This document shows, piece after piece, positions 1 through 8,149 of a stretch of DNA of 20,276 nt (its first letter is position 1; each line of letters starts with the position of its first letter). The translations under genes and the position numbers were made by a program. Under the pieces are notes generated by a model. That model saw nothing but the letters and a program-made list of their open reading frames with translations, did not search any database and was not told the origin of the DNA. The DNA lies in assembly GCA_020637775.1 (NCBI GenBank), contig JACKJV010000019.1:1-20276 (forward strand). Direction: 5' to 3'. Origin of the DNA: Brucellaceae bacterium. GTDB taxonomy: Bacteria > Pseudomonadota > Alphaproteobacteria > Rhizobiales > Rhizobiaceae.

Positions 1-368
1 GCCAGGCCATTCGTGCCGTGGCAGAGAACCGCGACGCGGCCATCCTCATGGGGGTCAATGTCAAGACCATTCCGATGATCGTCTTTTCCATCTCCACTGC
101 GCTCGGCGTTTGCGCAGGCGTGATGGTCGGCGCCCTGTTCGCCATCGCCCCGGGGATAGGCGAATGGCTGGTCGTCAAGGGTTTCGCGGTCCTGATCCTG
201 GGCGGCCTGGGCTCGATACCCGGCGCGATCGTCGGCGGCCTGGTGCTCGGCGTGACCGAGGCGCTGGCCGCAGGCTTCATCTCGTCGGCCTACAAGGACG
301 TGATCGCCTTTGTCGTGATGATTGCGGTGCTCTTGCTGCGCCCGCAGGGCTTGATGGGAAAATCGTGA
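1..368 (+). CDS. Branched-chain amino acid-type ABC transporter permease, LivH family (C-terminal part)
   Basis: This is the 3' end of an inner-membrane permease of the LivH family. The reading frame is open from the first bases of the window (codons in phase from base 3), so the start lies upstream. The visible ~121 residues begin with the RAVAENRDAAILMGVN stretch, the cytoplasmic loop of LIV permeases that contacts the ATPase, followed by the hydrophobic helices and the GGLGSIPGAIVGG segment typical of the LivH C-terminus. The stop codon overlaps the ATG of the following LivM gene by one base (TGATG). The binding protein and the LivG/LivF ATPases are not downstream, so they should lie upstream. 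The downstream CoA-metabolism genes suggest the substrate is a carboxylic acid rather than an amino acid. That is inference. Confidence 0.9.
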   Translation, partial: QAIRAVAENRDAAILMGVNVKTIPMIVFSISTALGVCAGVMVGALFAIAPGIGEWLVVKGFAVLILGGLGSIPGAIVGGLVLGVTEALAAGFISSAYKDVIAFVVMIAVLLLRPQGLMGKS

Positions 369-1324
369 TGACCTTCCGTGCCAAATACCTCGTCTATGGC
401 GCTGCATTGGTCGGCTTCGTGCTGTTGCCACAGCTGATCACGGTGAAATACTACCTTCACCTGAGCGTGCTGGCTCTTGTGTGGGTGATTGCCGCACAGG
501 GGCAGAACCTCATCCAGGGCTATACCGGTTACGTTTCCATCGTGCAGGCCGGTTTCATGGGCATCGGCGCCTACAGCACGACACTGCTGGGCCTCCATTA
601 CAGCTTGCCCGTCTGGCTGACCATCCTGCTGGCGCCCGTCATCACTGCGCTGTTTGCCCTGTTTGCCGGCTATCCGAGCCTGCGGGTCAAGGGCCACTAC
701 TTCGCCATTGTCACGCTCGCCTTCAACCTGGTCATCTTCATCGTGCTGATGAACTATGCCGATCTGACCGGAGGCGAGGCCGGCATTAGCGGCATTCCGA
801 AGCCGGGAAGCAAGGACGGCTGGCTGAATTTCGCCAACCGCGAGGTCTACTACTATTTCGTCCTCATCATCGCCGTCATCATGACCGGACTGGCCGCGCT
901 GATTGTCCGCTCACGGATCGGGAAGGCACTCCTGGCGATCCGCCAGAACGAGACGCTCGTCGGCGCCATCGGCATCGCGGCCTGGAAATACAAGCTCTTC
1001 GCCTTCGTGGCCGCGGCCATGTATGCCGGCCTCGCCGGTGCGCTCTATGCCCACTACCAAAGCTTCATCAATCCGGATGTTTTCGGTCTGGCCCAGTCCC
1101 TGGACGCGATCCTCGCCGTGATCATTGGCGGTTCCGGCACCATCCTCGGTCCCGTCGTCGGTGCATTCGTGGTGGTCTTCCTGCCCGAATACCTGCGCTT
1201 CGCCGACAGTTTCCGCCTGATCCTCTACGGACTTGTCCTGGTGCTTGCGACGATCTTCATGCCGCGCGGCATCGTGGGTGTCACAGACGATCTCTGGACA
1301 CGTCTCACGAGGCGGACAGCCTGA
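368..1324 (+). CDS. Branched-chain amino acid-type ABC transporter permease, LivM family
   Basis: A full-length (318 aa) second permease that would pair with the preceding LivH protein in an inner-membrane uptake transporter. It has about eight to nine hydrophobic helices, the family signature GQNLIQGYTGYVSIVQAGFM near residues 40-60, and the cytoplasmic coupling loop GKALLAIRQNETLVGAIGI in the second half. It ends with the usual IIGGSGTILGPVVGA and MPRGIVG segments. The ATG at 368 overlaps the LivH stop, and a GTG three bases earlier is an alternative start. An open frame extends much further upstream, but that part is a shadow of LivH. Its stop overlaps the next start by one base (TGATGA), so the operon is probably translationally coupled. 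The family is certain. The substrate is unknown. Confidence 0.93.
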   Translation: MTFRAKYLVYGAALVGFVLLPQLITVKYYLHLSVLALVWVIAAQGQNLIQGYTGYVSIVQAGFMGIGAYSTTLLGLHYSLPVWLTILLAPVITALFALFAGYPSLRVKGHYFAIVTLAFNLVIFIVLMNYADLTGGEAGISGIPKPGSKDGWLNFANREVYYYFVLIIAVIMTGLAALIVRSRIGKALLAIRQNETLVGAIGIAAWKYKLFAFVAAAMYAGLAGALYAHYQSFINPDVFGLAQSLDAILAVIIGGSGTILGPVVGAFVVVFLPEYLRFADSFRLILYGLVLVLATIFMPRGIVGVTDDLWTRLTRRTA

Positions 1325-2463
1325 TGACGGAGGGAAACACATTCCTTGCCAGCGTTCAGGCCTTTGCAAACCAGCAGGTCGCACCCTCAGCAGCGCGCTG
1401 GTCGCAGGGCCACGTCCCCGACCCCGATATCTTCAAGGCCGCAGCCAGGCTGGGACTGTTCGGGATCGAGCTTCCGGTGCATGCCGGTGGCCTGGGCCTC
1501 GACTTCCGGCACAAGGCGGAGGCCTGCCGCATTCTCGCGGCAGCCGATTTCGGCTTCGCCATGGCGGTCGTCAACACCCACAATGTCGCTCTGCGCCTTT
1601 TCAGAAGCGCACCGGAACTGGCCGGCGCACACCTTGTCACTCTTCTGTCGGGAGAAACATCGGCCTGCACCGCCCTGACGGAGCCATGCGCGGGAACGGA
1701 TGCGGCAGCGATGCGCACCCGCGCCGTCGAGGCGCCCGGCGGCTGGGTCCTGAACGGCGAAAAGACGTGGATCGTCAACGGGCGGCGCGCCGGTCTTGCC
1801 ATTGTCTTCGCCAAATGCGGCGCGGGTGACGATCCGGGCTCGATCGGCGCTTTCCTCGTCGACCTGACGGCACAGGGCGTCGAGCGCTACCCCATCGACT
1901 CCGCCTTCGCGCAGACCGGCACCGGAACCGGCGGATTTACCCTGAAGGACGTCCACCTTCCGCGCGAAAACCTGATCCTTCCTCCGGGCACGGCCTTCCG
2001 TTCGATCCTTGCGGAGATCAACGGCGCACGCGCCTATGTGGCGGCCATGTGCTGCGGCATGCTGGAGGCGGCGATCGCTACGGTGGCTGCGCATGGACAC
2101 CGCCGTGTCAGTTTCGGCAAGCCGCTGATGGAACACCAGGCATGGCGGCTCTCCCTTGCACAGGCAGGGACCGATCTGGCGGCCTCCCGGGCATTGACCG
2201 ACAGGGCGATTTCAGCCGTTCCCGATGATCGGGCCGCCCAACGGATCGCCGCCGAGGCCAAGATTCATGCCGTTCAGACCTGCCAGCGGCATCTGCCCGC
2301 GCTTCTTCACGCCATGGGGGCCGAGGGCTTGCGCCTGGAGCATTGCCTGGCAAGGCACCTGGCCGCCGTGCAGAGCGCCGCATTGACCGACGGGGCCGAG
2401 GCGCCCCTGCTCGAACGGGTATCCAAGCTTTCATTTCCCTTTCCACCAGCACTTGAGGATTGA
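1324..2463 (+). CDS. Acyl-CoA dehydrogenase family protein
   Basis: A 379-residue flavoprotein of the acyl-CoA dehydrogenase family, expected to introduce an alpha,beta double bond into an acyl-CoA in the cytoplasm and pass electrons to ETF. The flavin and substrate motif TEPCAGTD is at residues 119-126, followed by the WVLNGEKTWIVNG motif. The helical C-terminal domain carries the VSFGKPLMEHQAWR motif. At the place where many members have the catalytic Glu of an EGT motif, this protein seems to read T-D-G-A (Asp356). My hand alignment there is loose, so the residue could be shifted. Length is normal for the family. The start overlaps the LivM stop and a GAGG lies upstream inside livM. Its neighbours suggest it oxidises the CoA ester made by the ligase at the end of the operon. 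Confidence 0.88.
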   Translation: MTEGNTFLASVQAFANQQVAPSAARWSQGHVPDPDIFKAAARLGLFGIELPVHAGGLGLDFRHKAEACRILAAADFGFAMAVVNTHNVALRLFRSAPELAGAHLVTLLSGETSACTALTEPCAGTDAAAMRTRAVEAPGGWVLNGEKTWIVNGRRAGLAIVFAKCGAGDDPGSIGAFLVDLTAQGVERYPIDSAFAQTGTGTGGFTLKDVHLPRENLILPPGTAFRSILAEINGARAYVAAMCCGMLEAAIATVAAHGHRRVSFGKPLMEHQAWRLSLAQAGTDLAASRALTDRAISAVPDDRAAQRIAAEAKIHAVQTCQRHLPALLHAMGAEGLRLEHCLARHLAAVQSAALTDGAEAPLLERVSKLSFPFPPALED

Positions 2464-2466
2464 TCC

Positions 2467-3483
2467 ATGCGTGTTTTCCAGATCGAAGGTGACTGGGGCT
2501 TCGACAACCTGCGCCTTGCCGAAAGACCCGAACCAAAGGCTGGACCTGGCCAGGTGGTTGTGAAAATGCGCATGGCCTCCCTCAATGCCCGCGACCTGAT
2601 CGTGCCCGAACGCGGATATGGCCGCGCCACGGGCGAATTGCCGCTGATCCCTGTTTCCGACGGTGTCGGCGAGGTCGTCGAGACCGGTGAAGGCGTGACC
2701 CGTATGGCCGTTGGCGACCGGGTATGCCCGACCTTTTTCCAGAACTGGATTTCCGGCGATCCGACGCCGGAACGGTTCGCCTCCTCGCTGGGCGGTCCGC
2801 TGGATGGGGTCATGGCCGAATACATGTGCCTGTCACAGGATGGCGTCGTGAAAGTCCCTGAATATTTGAGCGACGCCGAGGCGGCCAGCCTGCCATGCGC
2901 GGCGCTGACCGCATGGAGCGCGGTCGTGACCCATGGCAAGACCAGGGCCGGCGACAAACTGCTCGTTCAGGGCACCGGCAGCGTCGCGTTGTTCGCCCTT
3001 GCGTTTGCCAAGCTCCACGGCGCGCATGTCACCGTCATCTCGTCCAGCGACGAAAAGCTGGAAAGGGTTCGTGCCATGGGCGCCGATGAAACCATCAACT
3101 ATGTCATGCACAAGGACTGGGCCCGTTCCAGCCGGGAGATCACGGCTGACAGGGGCGGCTATGACAACATCATCGAGCTCGGCGGCGCCGGAACCTTGCC
3201 GCTATCCCTGCGCGCAGTGCGTCCGGGTGGAACCCTGTCCATGATCGGCGTTCTGTCCGGCCTGACCGTCGAGGCCTCCCTCGGTCCGATCGTCGCGCGC
3301 CAGATCAGGCTTCAGGGCGTGACCGTCGGCCACCGTGACGGGTTCGACGCCATGCTCGCGGCCATGACGCAACACCAGGTGCGCCCGGTCATCGGCACGG
3401 AATTCGCCTTTGGCAACCTGAAGGAGGCGATGCGCCATCAGCGCGACGGCGACAATTTCGGCAAGACGATCATCCGGCACTGA
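2467..3483 (+). CDS. Zinc-independent MDR-family NAD(P)-dependent alcohol dehydrogenase / quinone oxidoreductase-like protein
   Basis: A 338-residue medium-chain dehydrogenase/reductase. The N-terminal GroES-like domain has the ARDL and PLIPVSDGVGEVVETG stretches typical of the quinone oxidoreductase branch, and I do not see the Cys/His ligands of a catalytic zinc site. The Rossmann domain begins with GTGSVA at residues 169-174, followed by HVTVISSSDEK and RAMGADETINY, which fit an NADP(H)-type binding region. It begins 3 bp after the dehydrogenase stop, with a GAGG ribosome binding site inside the previous gene's end. It probably reduces or oxidises an intermediate of the same catabolic route, for example an enoyl-CoA or an alcohol. 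The exact substrate cannot be read from the sequence. Confidence 0.85.
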   Translation: MRVFQIEGDWGFDNLRLAERPEPKAGPGQVVVKMRMASLNARDLIVPERGYGRATGELPLIPVSDGVGEVVETGEGVTRMAVGDRVCPTFFQNWISGDPTPERFASSLGGPLDGVMAEYMCLSQDGVVKVPEYLSDAEAASLPCAALTAWSAVVTHGKTRAGDKLLVQGTGSVALFALAFAKLHGAHVTVISSSDEKLERVRAMGADETINYVMHKDWARSSREITADRGGYDNIIELGGAGTLPLSLRAVRPGGTLSMIGVLSGLTVEASLGPIVARQIRLQGVTVGHRDGFDAMLAAMTQHQVRPVIGTEFAFGNLKEAMRHQRDGDNFGKTIIRH

Positions 3484-3490
3484 ACCCGCC

Positions 3491-5074
3491 ATGTCCACGA
3501 CGCACCCCTATCAGCCGCGCTGTCATGCGCTGAGTGATCCCGAGGCCATTGCCTTTGTCATGTGCGCGACCGGCGAGACCGTGACATTCGCGACGCTGGA
3601 AAAACGGGCCAATCAGGGCGCCCATGTGCTGCGCCGCGCCGGGATCATGCGTGGTGACCATATCGCCATCGTGATGGAAAACCGGCGTGAATTCCTGGAA
3701 GTCTGCTTTGCTGCCGACCGGTCCGGCGTGTACTACACCACGATCAGTACGCAGCTTACCGCCAGCGAGGTCGACTACATCCTGCGCGACTGCGGCGCGC
3801 GGATCCTGATCATCTCCGGCAAGATGGGTGACTTGCTGGCGAAACTGGCTCCCGGTCTTGACCCTTCCTGCAAGATCTTTGTTGTCGGCGACCCCTTGCC
3901 CGGATATCCCTCATGGGACCGCGCCCTTGCCGAAGTGCCGTCAACGCCGATCGACGACGAGGCGCAGGGGCTGGACATGCTCTATTCCTCCGGCACCACG
4001 GGACAGCCGAAGGGAATCAAGTGGCCCTTGCCGGATGACCTGCCGGGCGGGCGATCCATGCTGATCGACCTTCTGTCATCCCTCTTCCACTACAGTTCCG
4101 GCACACGTTATCTCAGCCCGGCGCCGCTCTATCACGCCGCGCCCCTGCGTCACTCCATGGTCACGATCAAGATGGGTGGCACCGTTCACGTCATGGACCG
4201 GTTCGATGCGCTCGACGCCCTGCGCCAGATCGAAACCCATCGCATCACGCACAGCCAGTGGGTGCCGACGATGTTCGTTCGCCTGCTCAAGCTGCCACCG
4301 CAAGAGCGCGCCCGTTTCGATCTGTCTTCAATGGAGATGGCCGTTCATGCCGCTGCCCCCTGCCCCGTCGATATCAAGCGCCAGATGATCGACTGGTGGG
4401 GCGACATCATTCACGAATACTATGCCGGCACGGAGAACAACGGGTTCACAGCGATCACCACCACGGAATGGCTTCGCCATCCGGGATCGGTTGGCAAAGC
4501 CAAGCTCGGAATCATCCATATCTGCGACGAAGCCGGACGCGAGTTGCCAACCGGCGAGGAAGGCGAGATCTATTTCGAGAACGGTCACCAGTTTGTCTAT
4601 CACAATGACGCGGAAAAGACGGCCGCCTGCCGCAACGAACAGGGTTGGACGACGCTGGGCGATATCGGTCGGCTCGACAGGGACGGATATCTCTACCTGA
4701 CCGACCGCAAGTCCTTCGTCATCATTTCCGGGGGCGTGAACATCTATCCCCAGGAGTCGGAAGACATCCTGCTGGGCCATCCTGCTGTTCTCGATGCAGC
4801 GGTTTTCGGTGTGCCCAACGAGGATTTTGGCGAAGAAGTGAAGGCCGTGGTGCAGCTCGTCCCCGGCCGGACCGGGACACCGGCGCTGGCAGCCGAACTC
4901 ATTGCCGCGTGCCGGGAACGGCTGTCGGGCATCAAGTGCCCGCGCAGCATTGATTTCCGCGATTCCCTCCCCCGCTCGGCCACGGGCAAGCTCTACAAGC
5001 GGCGGCTGAAGGCGGAATACTGGCCGGTTGCAAACCCTGATGAGCAAGGCGCTACGGGATCAAGGAAACCCTGA
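3491..5074 (+). CDS. AMP-forming acyl-CoA synthetase (class I adenylate-forming enzyme)
   Basis: A 527-residue acyl/aryl-CoA ligase that activates a carboxylic acid through an acyl-adenylate and transfers it to CoA. The phosphate-binding motif YSSGTTGQPKG is at residues 165-175. The adenine-binding region EYYAGTENNGFT, the hinge TLGDIGRLDRDGYLYLTDRKS and the C-terminal PRSATGKLYKRRL are all present, with the catalytic lysine at about residue 500. Nothing essential is missing. It starts 7 bp after the MDR stop with a weak ribosome binding site, and it is the last gene of the operon. Transporter, ligase, dehydrogenase and MDR oxidoreductase together suggest uptake and beta-oxidation-like breakdown of one acid. 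Aromatic, alicyclic and branched fatty acids are all possible. Confidence 0.92.
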   Translation: MSTTHPYQPRCHALSDPEAIAFVMCATGETVTFATLEKRANQGAHVLRRAGIMRGDHIAIVMENRREFLEVCFAADRSGVYYTTISTQLTASEVDYILRDCGARILIISGKMGDLLAKLAPGLDPSCKIFVVGDPLPGYPSWDRALAEVPSTPIDDEAQGLDMLYSSGTTGQPKGIKWPLPDDLPGGRSMLIDLLSSLFHYSSGTRYLSPAPLYHAAPLRHSMVTIKMGGTVHVMDRFDALDALRQIETHRITHSQWVPTMFVRLLKLPPQERARFDLSSMEMAVHAAAPCPVDIKRQMIDWWGDIIHEYYAGTENNGFTAITTTEWLRHPGSVGKAKLGIIHICDEAGRELPTGEEGEIYFENGHQFVYHNDAEKTAACRNEQGWTTLGDIGRLDRDGYLYLTDRKSFVIISGGVNIYPQESEDILLGHPAVLDAAVFGVPNEDFGEEVKAVVQLVPGRTGTPALAAELIAACRERLSGIKCPRSIDFRDSLPRSATGKLYKRRLKAEYWPVANPDEQGATGSRKP

Positions 5075-5122
5075 CACCGGCTCGTTGCGCATCTCTGCGC
5101 CGATGGTTGGCATCGTGGCCGG

Positions 5123-7021
5123 TTAGCCCGAGGCTTCCGCCTGATCTGACGTGCTCATCAATGTGGCCTTCATGCTTCTTTTCAGCTCATCCTCCCACGC
5201 CTGCAGGTTCTCCCTGATCAGGCGCGAATATTCGCTGTCATCGGCGTGCGGATCTTCACTCTCGATGAAGGCCTGCGCGGTTTCGAGCATGGTCCTGCGG
5301 TCGAAAGCCTCGAATACCCCGGCGAGTTGCTCCGCCTTTTCCCGGGAGTGCCCGAGCGCCTCGAAGGTGGATCGCGCGGCCCGGATGGAGCTGTCGTAAG
5401 TCTCCCGGATGATGTCCCGGCATCCGGCAGACCAGAGGTCGTAGACATGCCAACGATCGATGGCGCGCGCGACCAGATGCACGTTCGGGTGATGGTCGTT
5501 CATGTAGCGCGCCAATTCGGTCGCGGCCTCCTTGTTGTCGATGGCGATCACCAGAACCTTGGCACTTTCTATGCCAGCAGCGTGAAGCAGGTCGGGGCGT
5601 GTGGCATCGCCATAATAGGCACTCAGCCCGAAGCGGCGCAGCATCTTGAGCTGCTCGTTGTTGTAGTCGACCACGGTCGTTTCATAGTCGGCGGCCCGCA
5701 AGGCGCGATTGACGATGCCGCCAAAGCGCCCGTGCCCGGCGATGATGATCCCTGATCCATGCGAAATCTCGTCGGTTTCCCGGGCTTGCTGGCGCGAATA
5801 ACGCGGCGCAATCAGCCGGTCATGGAGAATGAACAGCGCCGGTGTCAGCAGCATCGACAAGGCGATGACAAGAAGCATGAGGTCGGCGACGCCTGCGGGA
5901 ACGACGGCATTGGCAACCGTGAAGGAGACGAGGACGAAACCGAATTCGCCCGCCTGGGCAAGGCCGAGCGCAAACAACCACTTGTCGCCACCGGCCAGTT
6001 TGAACATGCGGCCAAGGCCCAGAATCACGATGCATTTGAGCAGGATCAGGCCGAGGGTCAATCCGATGACCAGCAGCAGGTTCTCGCCAAGTAGGGCGAA
6101 ATCGATGCTTGCGCCGACCGTGATGAAGAACACGCCAAGGAAGATGCCCTTGAAGGGTGCTATGTCGCTCTCCAGCTCGTGGCGGTATTCGCTGTTGGCC
6201 ATGACGACGCCGGCAAGGAAGGTGCCGAGCGCCGGCGACAGGCCGACCATGGTCATCAGCAGTGCAATGCCGACAACCATCATCAGGGCTGTGCTGACAA
6301 ACAGTTCGCGCAGCCGCGCCCGGGCGATGTATCGGAAGACCGGTCCTGTCAGGTAGCGCCCTACGAAGACGACGAGGCCGATCGCGGCCAGGGTGATGAG
6401 CGCCGTTTGCCAGCCGGGCAGGCCTTCCACCAGATTGAGGTTGAGCCCGGCTGCGCCATGCCCATCGCCATGCTGATCCGTGTGACCGGAGGCGGCCATC
6501 AGGTCCGGCAAGGCCAGAAGCGGGATCAGCGCCAGCATGGGAATGACCGCAATGTCCTGGAACAGCAGAACCGCGAAACTGGCCTGTCCGCCATCGCTGC
6601 GCATCAGGCCCTTTTCATTGAGCGTCTGGGTGACGATGGCCGTCGATGACAGGGCGAAGATCAAGCCGATCGCCAGCGCGATGGTCCAGGACTGTCCGAG
6701 CAGCATCGCCGCTGCCATGACGGCAACAGCAGTTATCGCGACCTGCAGCCCGCCCATCAGGAAGATTTGCGAACGCATGGCCCAAAGCACACGCGGCTGC
6801 ATTTCCAGCCCGATCAGGAACAGCATCATCACCACGCCGAATTCGGTGAAGTGCTGGAGGGCAACCACATCGACACCGGCCCGGTGCAGCACCGGGCCGA
6901 TGGCAATGCCTGCAATCAGGTAGCCCAGCACCGACCCGAGCCCGAAGCGCGAGGCCAGCGGAACGGCGATCATTCCGGCCAGGAACAGGGTGAATGTGAT
7001 GAACATGAATTCCGCGGTCAT
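5123..7021 (-). CDS. CPA2-family monovalent cation:proton antiporter, Kef type with TrkA-N domain
   Basis: A 632-residue inner-membrane antiporter likely to exchange K+ (or Na+) for H+. The first ~410 residues hold about a dozen hydrophobic helices with the CPA2 landmarks ALSSTAIV and QAGEFGFVL. A cytosolic RCK/TrkA-N domain starts near residue 424 with the nucleotide-binding motif IAGHGRFGG and continues through VVDYNNEQ and YYGDATRPDLL. The open frame runs 69 codons further upstream, but that part lies over the next gene. I chose the ATG at 7021 because MTAEFMF leads straight into the first helix and an AAAGGA ribosome binding site sits in front of it. It lies 49 bp downstream of the aldo/keto reductase, so co-transcription is possible. 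Kef antiporters are classically gated by glutathione adducts of electrophiles, which would suit an aldehyde-response neighbour, but that link is inferred. Confidence 0.93.
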   Translation of the reverse strand: MTAEFMFITFTLFLAGMIAVPLASRFGLGSVLGYLIAGIAIGPVLHRAGVDVVALQHFTEFGVVMMLFLIGLEMQPRVLWAMRSQIFLMGGLQVAITAVAVMAAAMLLGQSWTIALAIGLIFALSSTAIVTQTLNEKGLMRSDGGQASFAVLLFQDIAVIPMLALIPLLALPDLMAASGHTDQHGDGHGAAGLNLNLVEGLPGWQTALITLAAIGLVVFVGRYLTGPVFRYIARARLRELFVSTALMMVVGIALLMTMVGLSPALGTFLAGVVMANSEYRHELESDIAPFKGIFLGVFFITVGASIDFALLGENLLLVIGLTLGLILLKCIVILGLGRMFKLAGGDKWLFALGLAQAGEFGFVLVSFTVANAVVPAGVADLMLLVIALSMLLTPALFILHDRLIAPRYSRQQARETDEISHGSGIIIAGHGRFGGIVNRALRAADYETTVVDYNNEQLKMLRRFGLSAYYGDATRPDLLHAAGIESAKVLVIAIDNKEAATELARYMNDHHPNVHLVARAIDRWHVYDLWSAGCRDIIRETYDSSIRAARSTFEALGHSREKAEQLAGVFEAFDRRTMLETAQAFIESEDPHADDSEYSRLIRENLQAWEDELKRSMKATLMSTSDQAEASG

Positions 7022-7070
7022 TGGCGTCCTTTCGGCCTTGTCATCCCGGCACCGGGTGCGTTCCTGTGGT

Positions 7071-7985
7071 TCAGGCCGCCGTGCTCGGATCGCCGGTTGC
7101 CCAGGCGACGCCTTCGCCACGGTCCATCTTCCGTATCGCCGCCATGTCGGCGTCATCAATTTCGAACCCGTCGAGATCGATGTTCTGAAGCATGCGGGCG
7201 CGGCTGAGGCTCTTTGGCAGGACAGCATAGCCGTTCTGCACGCCCCAGCGCAGAAGAAACTGCGCTTCGCTCACCCCGTACTTCTTCGCCAAGCCGGTGA
7301 AAACGCCGCTGTCGGCTTTCATGGCGTCAGTCTTGGCGCTGGCTTGCCCCTCCTGCGTCCGCCATGTCGAAAGCGGCACAAGGCTTGAATAGGCGATCGG
7401 CGCGATTGCGTTTTCAGTCATGCAGGCAATCAAGTCCGGCTTCTGGGACCAGGGGTGGAGTTCGATCTGGTTTGCGTCGGGAGTTTGCAAACCGGCTGCG
7501 CGGATTTCTTCCAGATGGGACCGGTTGAAATTGCTGACGCCGATGGCGCGTGCCTTGCCTGCCTTTTGAAGCGCGATCAGCGCGCGCCACTGGTTGAGCC
7601 TTTCCGGGCCGCCATAGGGGGCATGGATGAGGTAGAGGTCCAGATAGTCCAGTCCCAGCTTCGCAAGGCTCGCCTCGCATTCGGCAATTGTCTGGTTGAA
7701 GGTTTTCGGCGCGTCGCCCCAGGCGCGATTGCCCGGCCAGAGCTTGGTGGTGACGAAGATGTCCTCTCGCGACAGGCCGCTCGACGCGAGGCCCGCCCGG
7801 AGGCCGTCTCCGACCGCTTCTTCGTTGCGGTAACCGGATGCCGTATCGATGTGCCGGTAGCCGCAATCGATGGCAGTCTGGACCGCTCTGGGGGCATCTT
7901 CGTTGGAGACGAGATAGGTGCCAAATCCGACGGCTGGAATTGTGACGGTCGCGTTGAGGGGAAAGGTGCTGGTCATGAGTGCCAT
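7071..7985 (-). CDS. Aldo/keto reductase, DkgA-like (2,5-diketo-D-gluconate / aldehyde reductase family)
   Basis: A 304-residue cytoplasmic NADPH-dependent aldehyde or ketone reductase. The catalytic tetrad is complete: Asp47 (HIDTA), Tyr52 (SGYRNE), Lys81 (VTTKLW) and His121 (LIHAP). The C-terminal part carries the family pattern APIAYSSLVPL and a QNGYAVLPKSLSRARM cofactor loop. The ATG at 7985 has a GGAGA ribosome binding site six bases upstream. A longer start at 8015 has none, and an in-frame ATG at 7976 is also possible. It is divergent from an AraC_N-type regulator. In E. coli the related regulator YqhC activates dkgA and yqhD in response to reactive aldehydes, so a role in aldehyde detoxification is a reasonable inference. 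Confidence 0.92.
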   Translation of the reverse strand: MALMTSTFPLNATVTIPAVGFGTYLVSNEDAPRAVQTAIDCGYRHIDTASGYRNEEAVGDGLRAGLASSGLSREDIFVTTKLWPGNRAWGDAPKTFNQTIAECEASLAKLGLDYLDLYLIHAPYGGPERLNQWRALIALQKAGKARAIGVSNFNRSHLEEIRAAGLQTPDANQIELHPWSQKPDLIACMTENAIAPIAYSSLVPLSTWRTQEGQASAKTDAMKADSGVFTGLAKKYGVSEAQFLLRWGVQNGYAVLPKSLSRARMLQNIDLDGFEIDDADMAAIRKMDRGEGVAWATGDPSTAA

Positions 7986-8049
7986 GATCGTCTCCGGTTG
8001 CTGGGGAACAGTCATGCCACGCTAGCGGATTGATGGCGGCCGGACCTGC

Positions 8050-8098
8050 CGGTTCCTTCGAAAAATCTGCCAATTCCTCCGAAAGACAAAAGGAACCG
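8050..8098. repeat. Inverted repeat, 9-bp perfect arms
   Basis: CGGTTCCTT at 8050-8058 is the exact reverse complement of AAGGAACCG at 8090-8098. The left arm overlaps the first direct-repeat half-site. The right arm contains the AGGA that would serve as ribosome binding site for an upstream alternative start (ATG at 8099) of the regulator gene. It could be a second operator element, or an RNA hairpin hiding that ribosome binding site. Confidence 0.4.
8053..8084. promoter_or_regulatory. Direct repeat, candidate AraC-family operator
   Basis: TTCCTTCGAAA (8053-8063) recurs as TTCCTCCGAAA (8074-8084), 10 of 11 bases identical and 21 bp apart, which is two helical turns. AraC-family proteins often bind direct half-sites with this period. 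The repeat lies in the divergent region between the reductase and regulator genes, so it is a candidate site for regulating one or both. The repeat is seen. The binding is inferred. Confidence 0.45.
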
Positions 8099-8149
8099 AT
8101 GGAATTCGCCTGCCCGGATGTTACAAAACGTCCAAGGAAGGGCGAAGCC

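Noticed and set aside
5075..5122. ACCGGC/GCCGGT pair between the convergent ligase and antiporter genes as a terminator
   Set aside because: The arms are only 6 bp with a loop of more than 30 nt and no T run.
7022..7228. 69-codon N-terminal extension of the antiporter frame
   Set aside because: It overlaps the aldo/keto reductase gene, is Arg/Pro-rich and not membrane-like, and the ATG at 7021 has a proper ribosome binding site.
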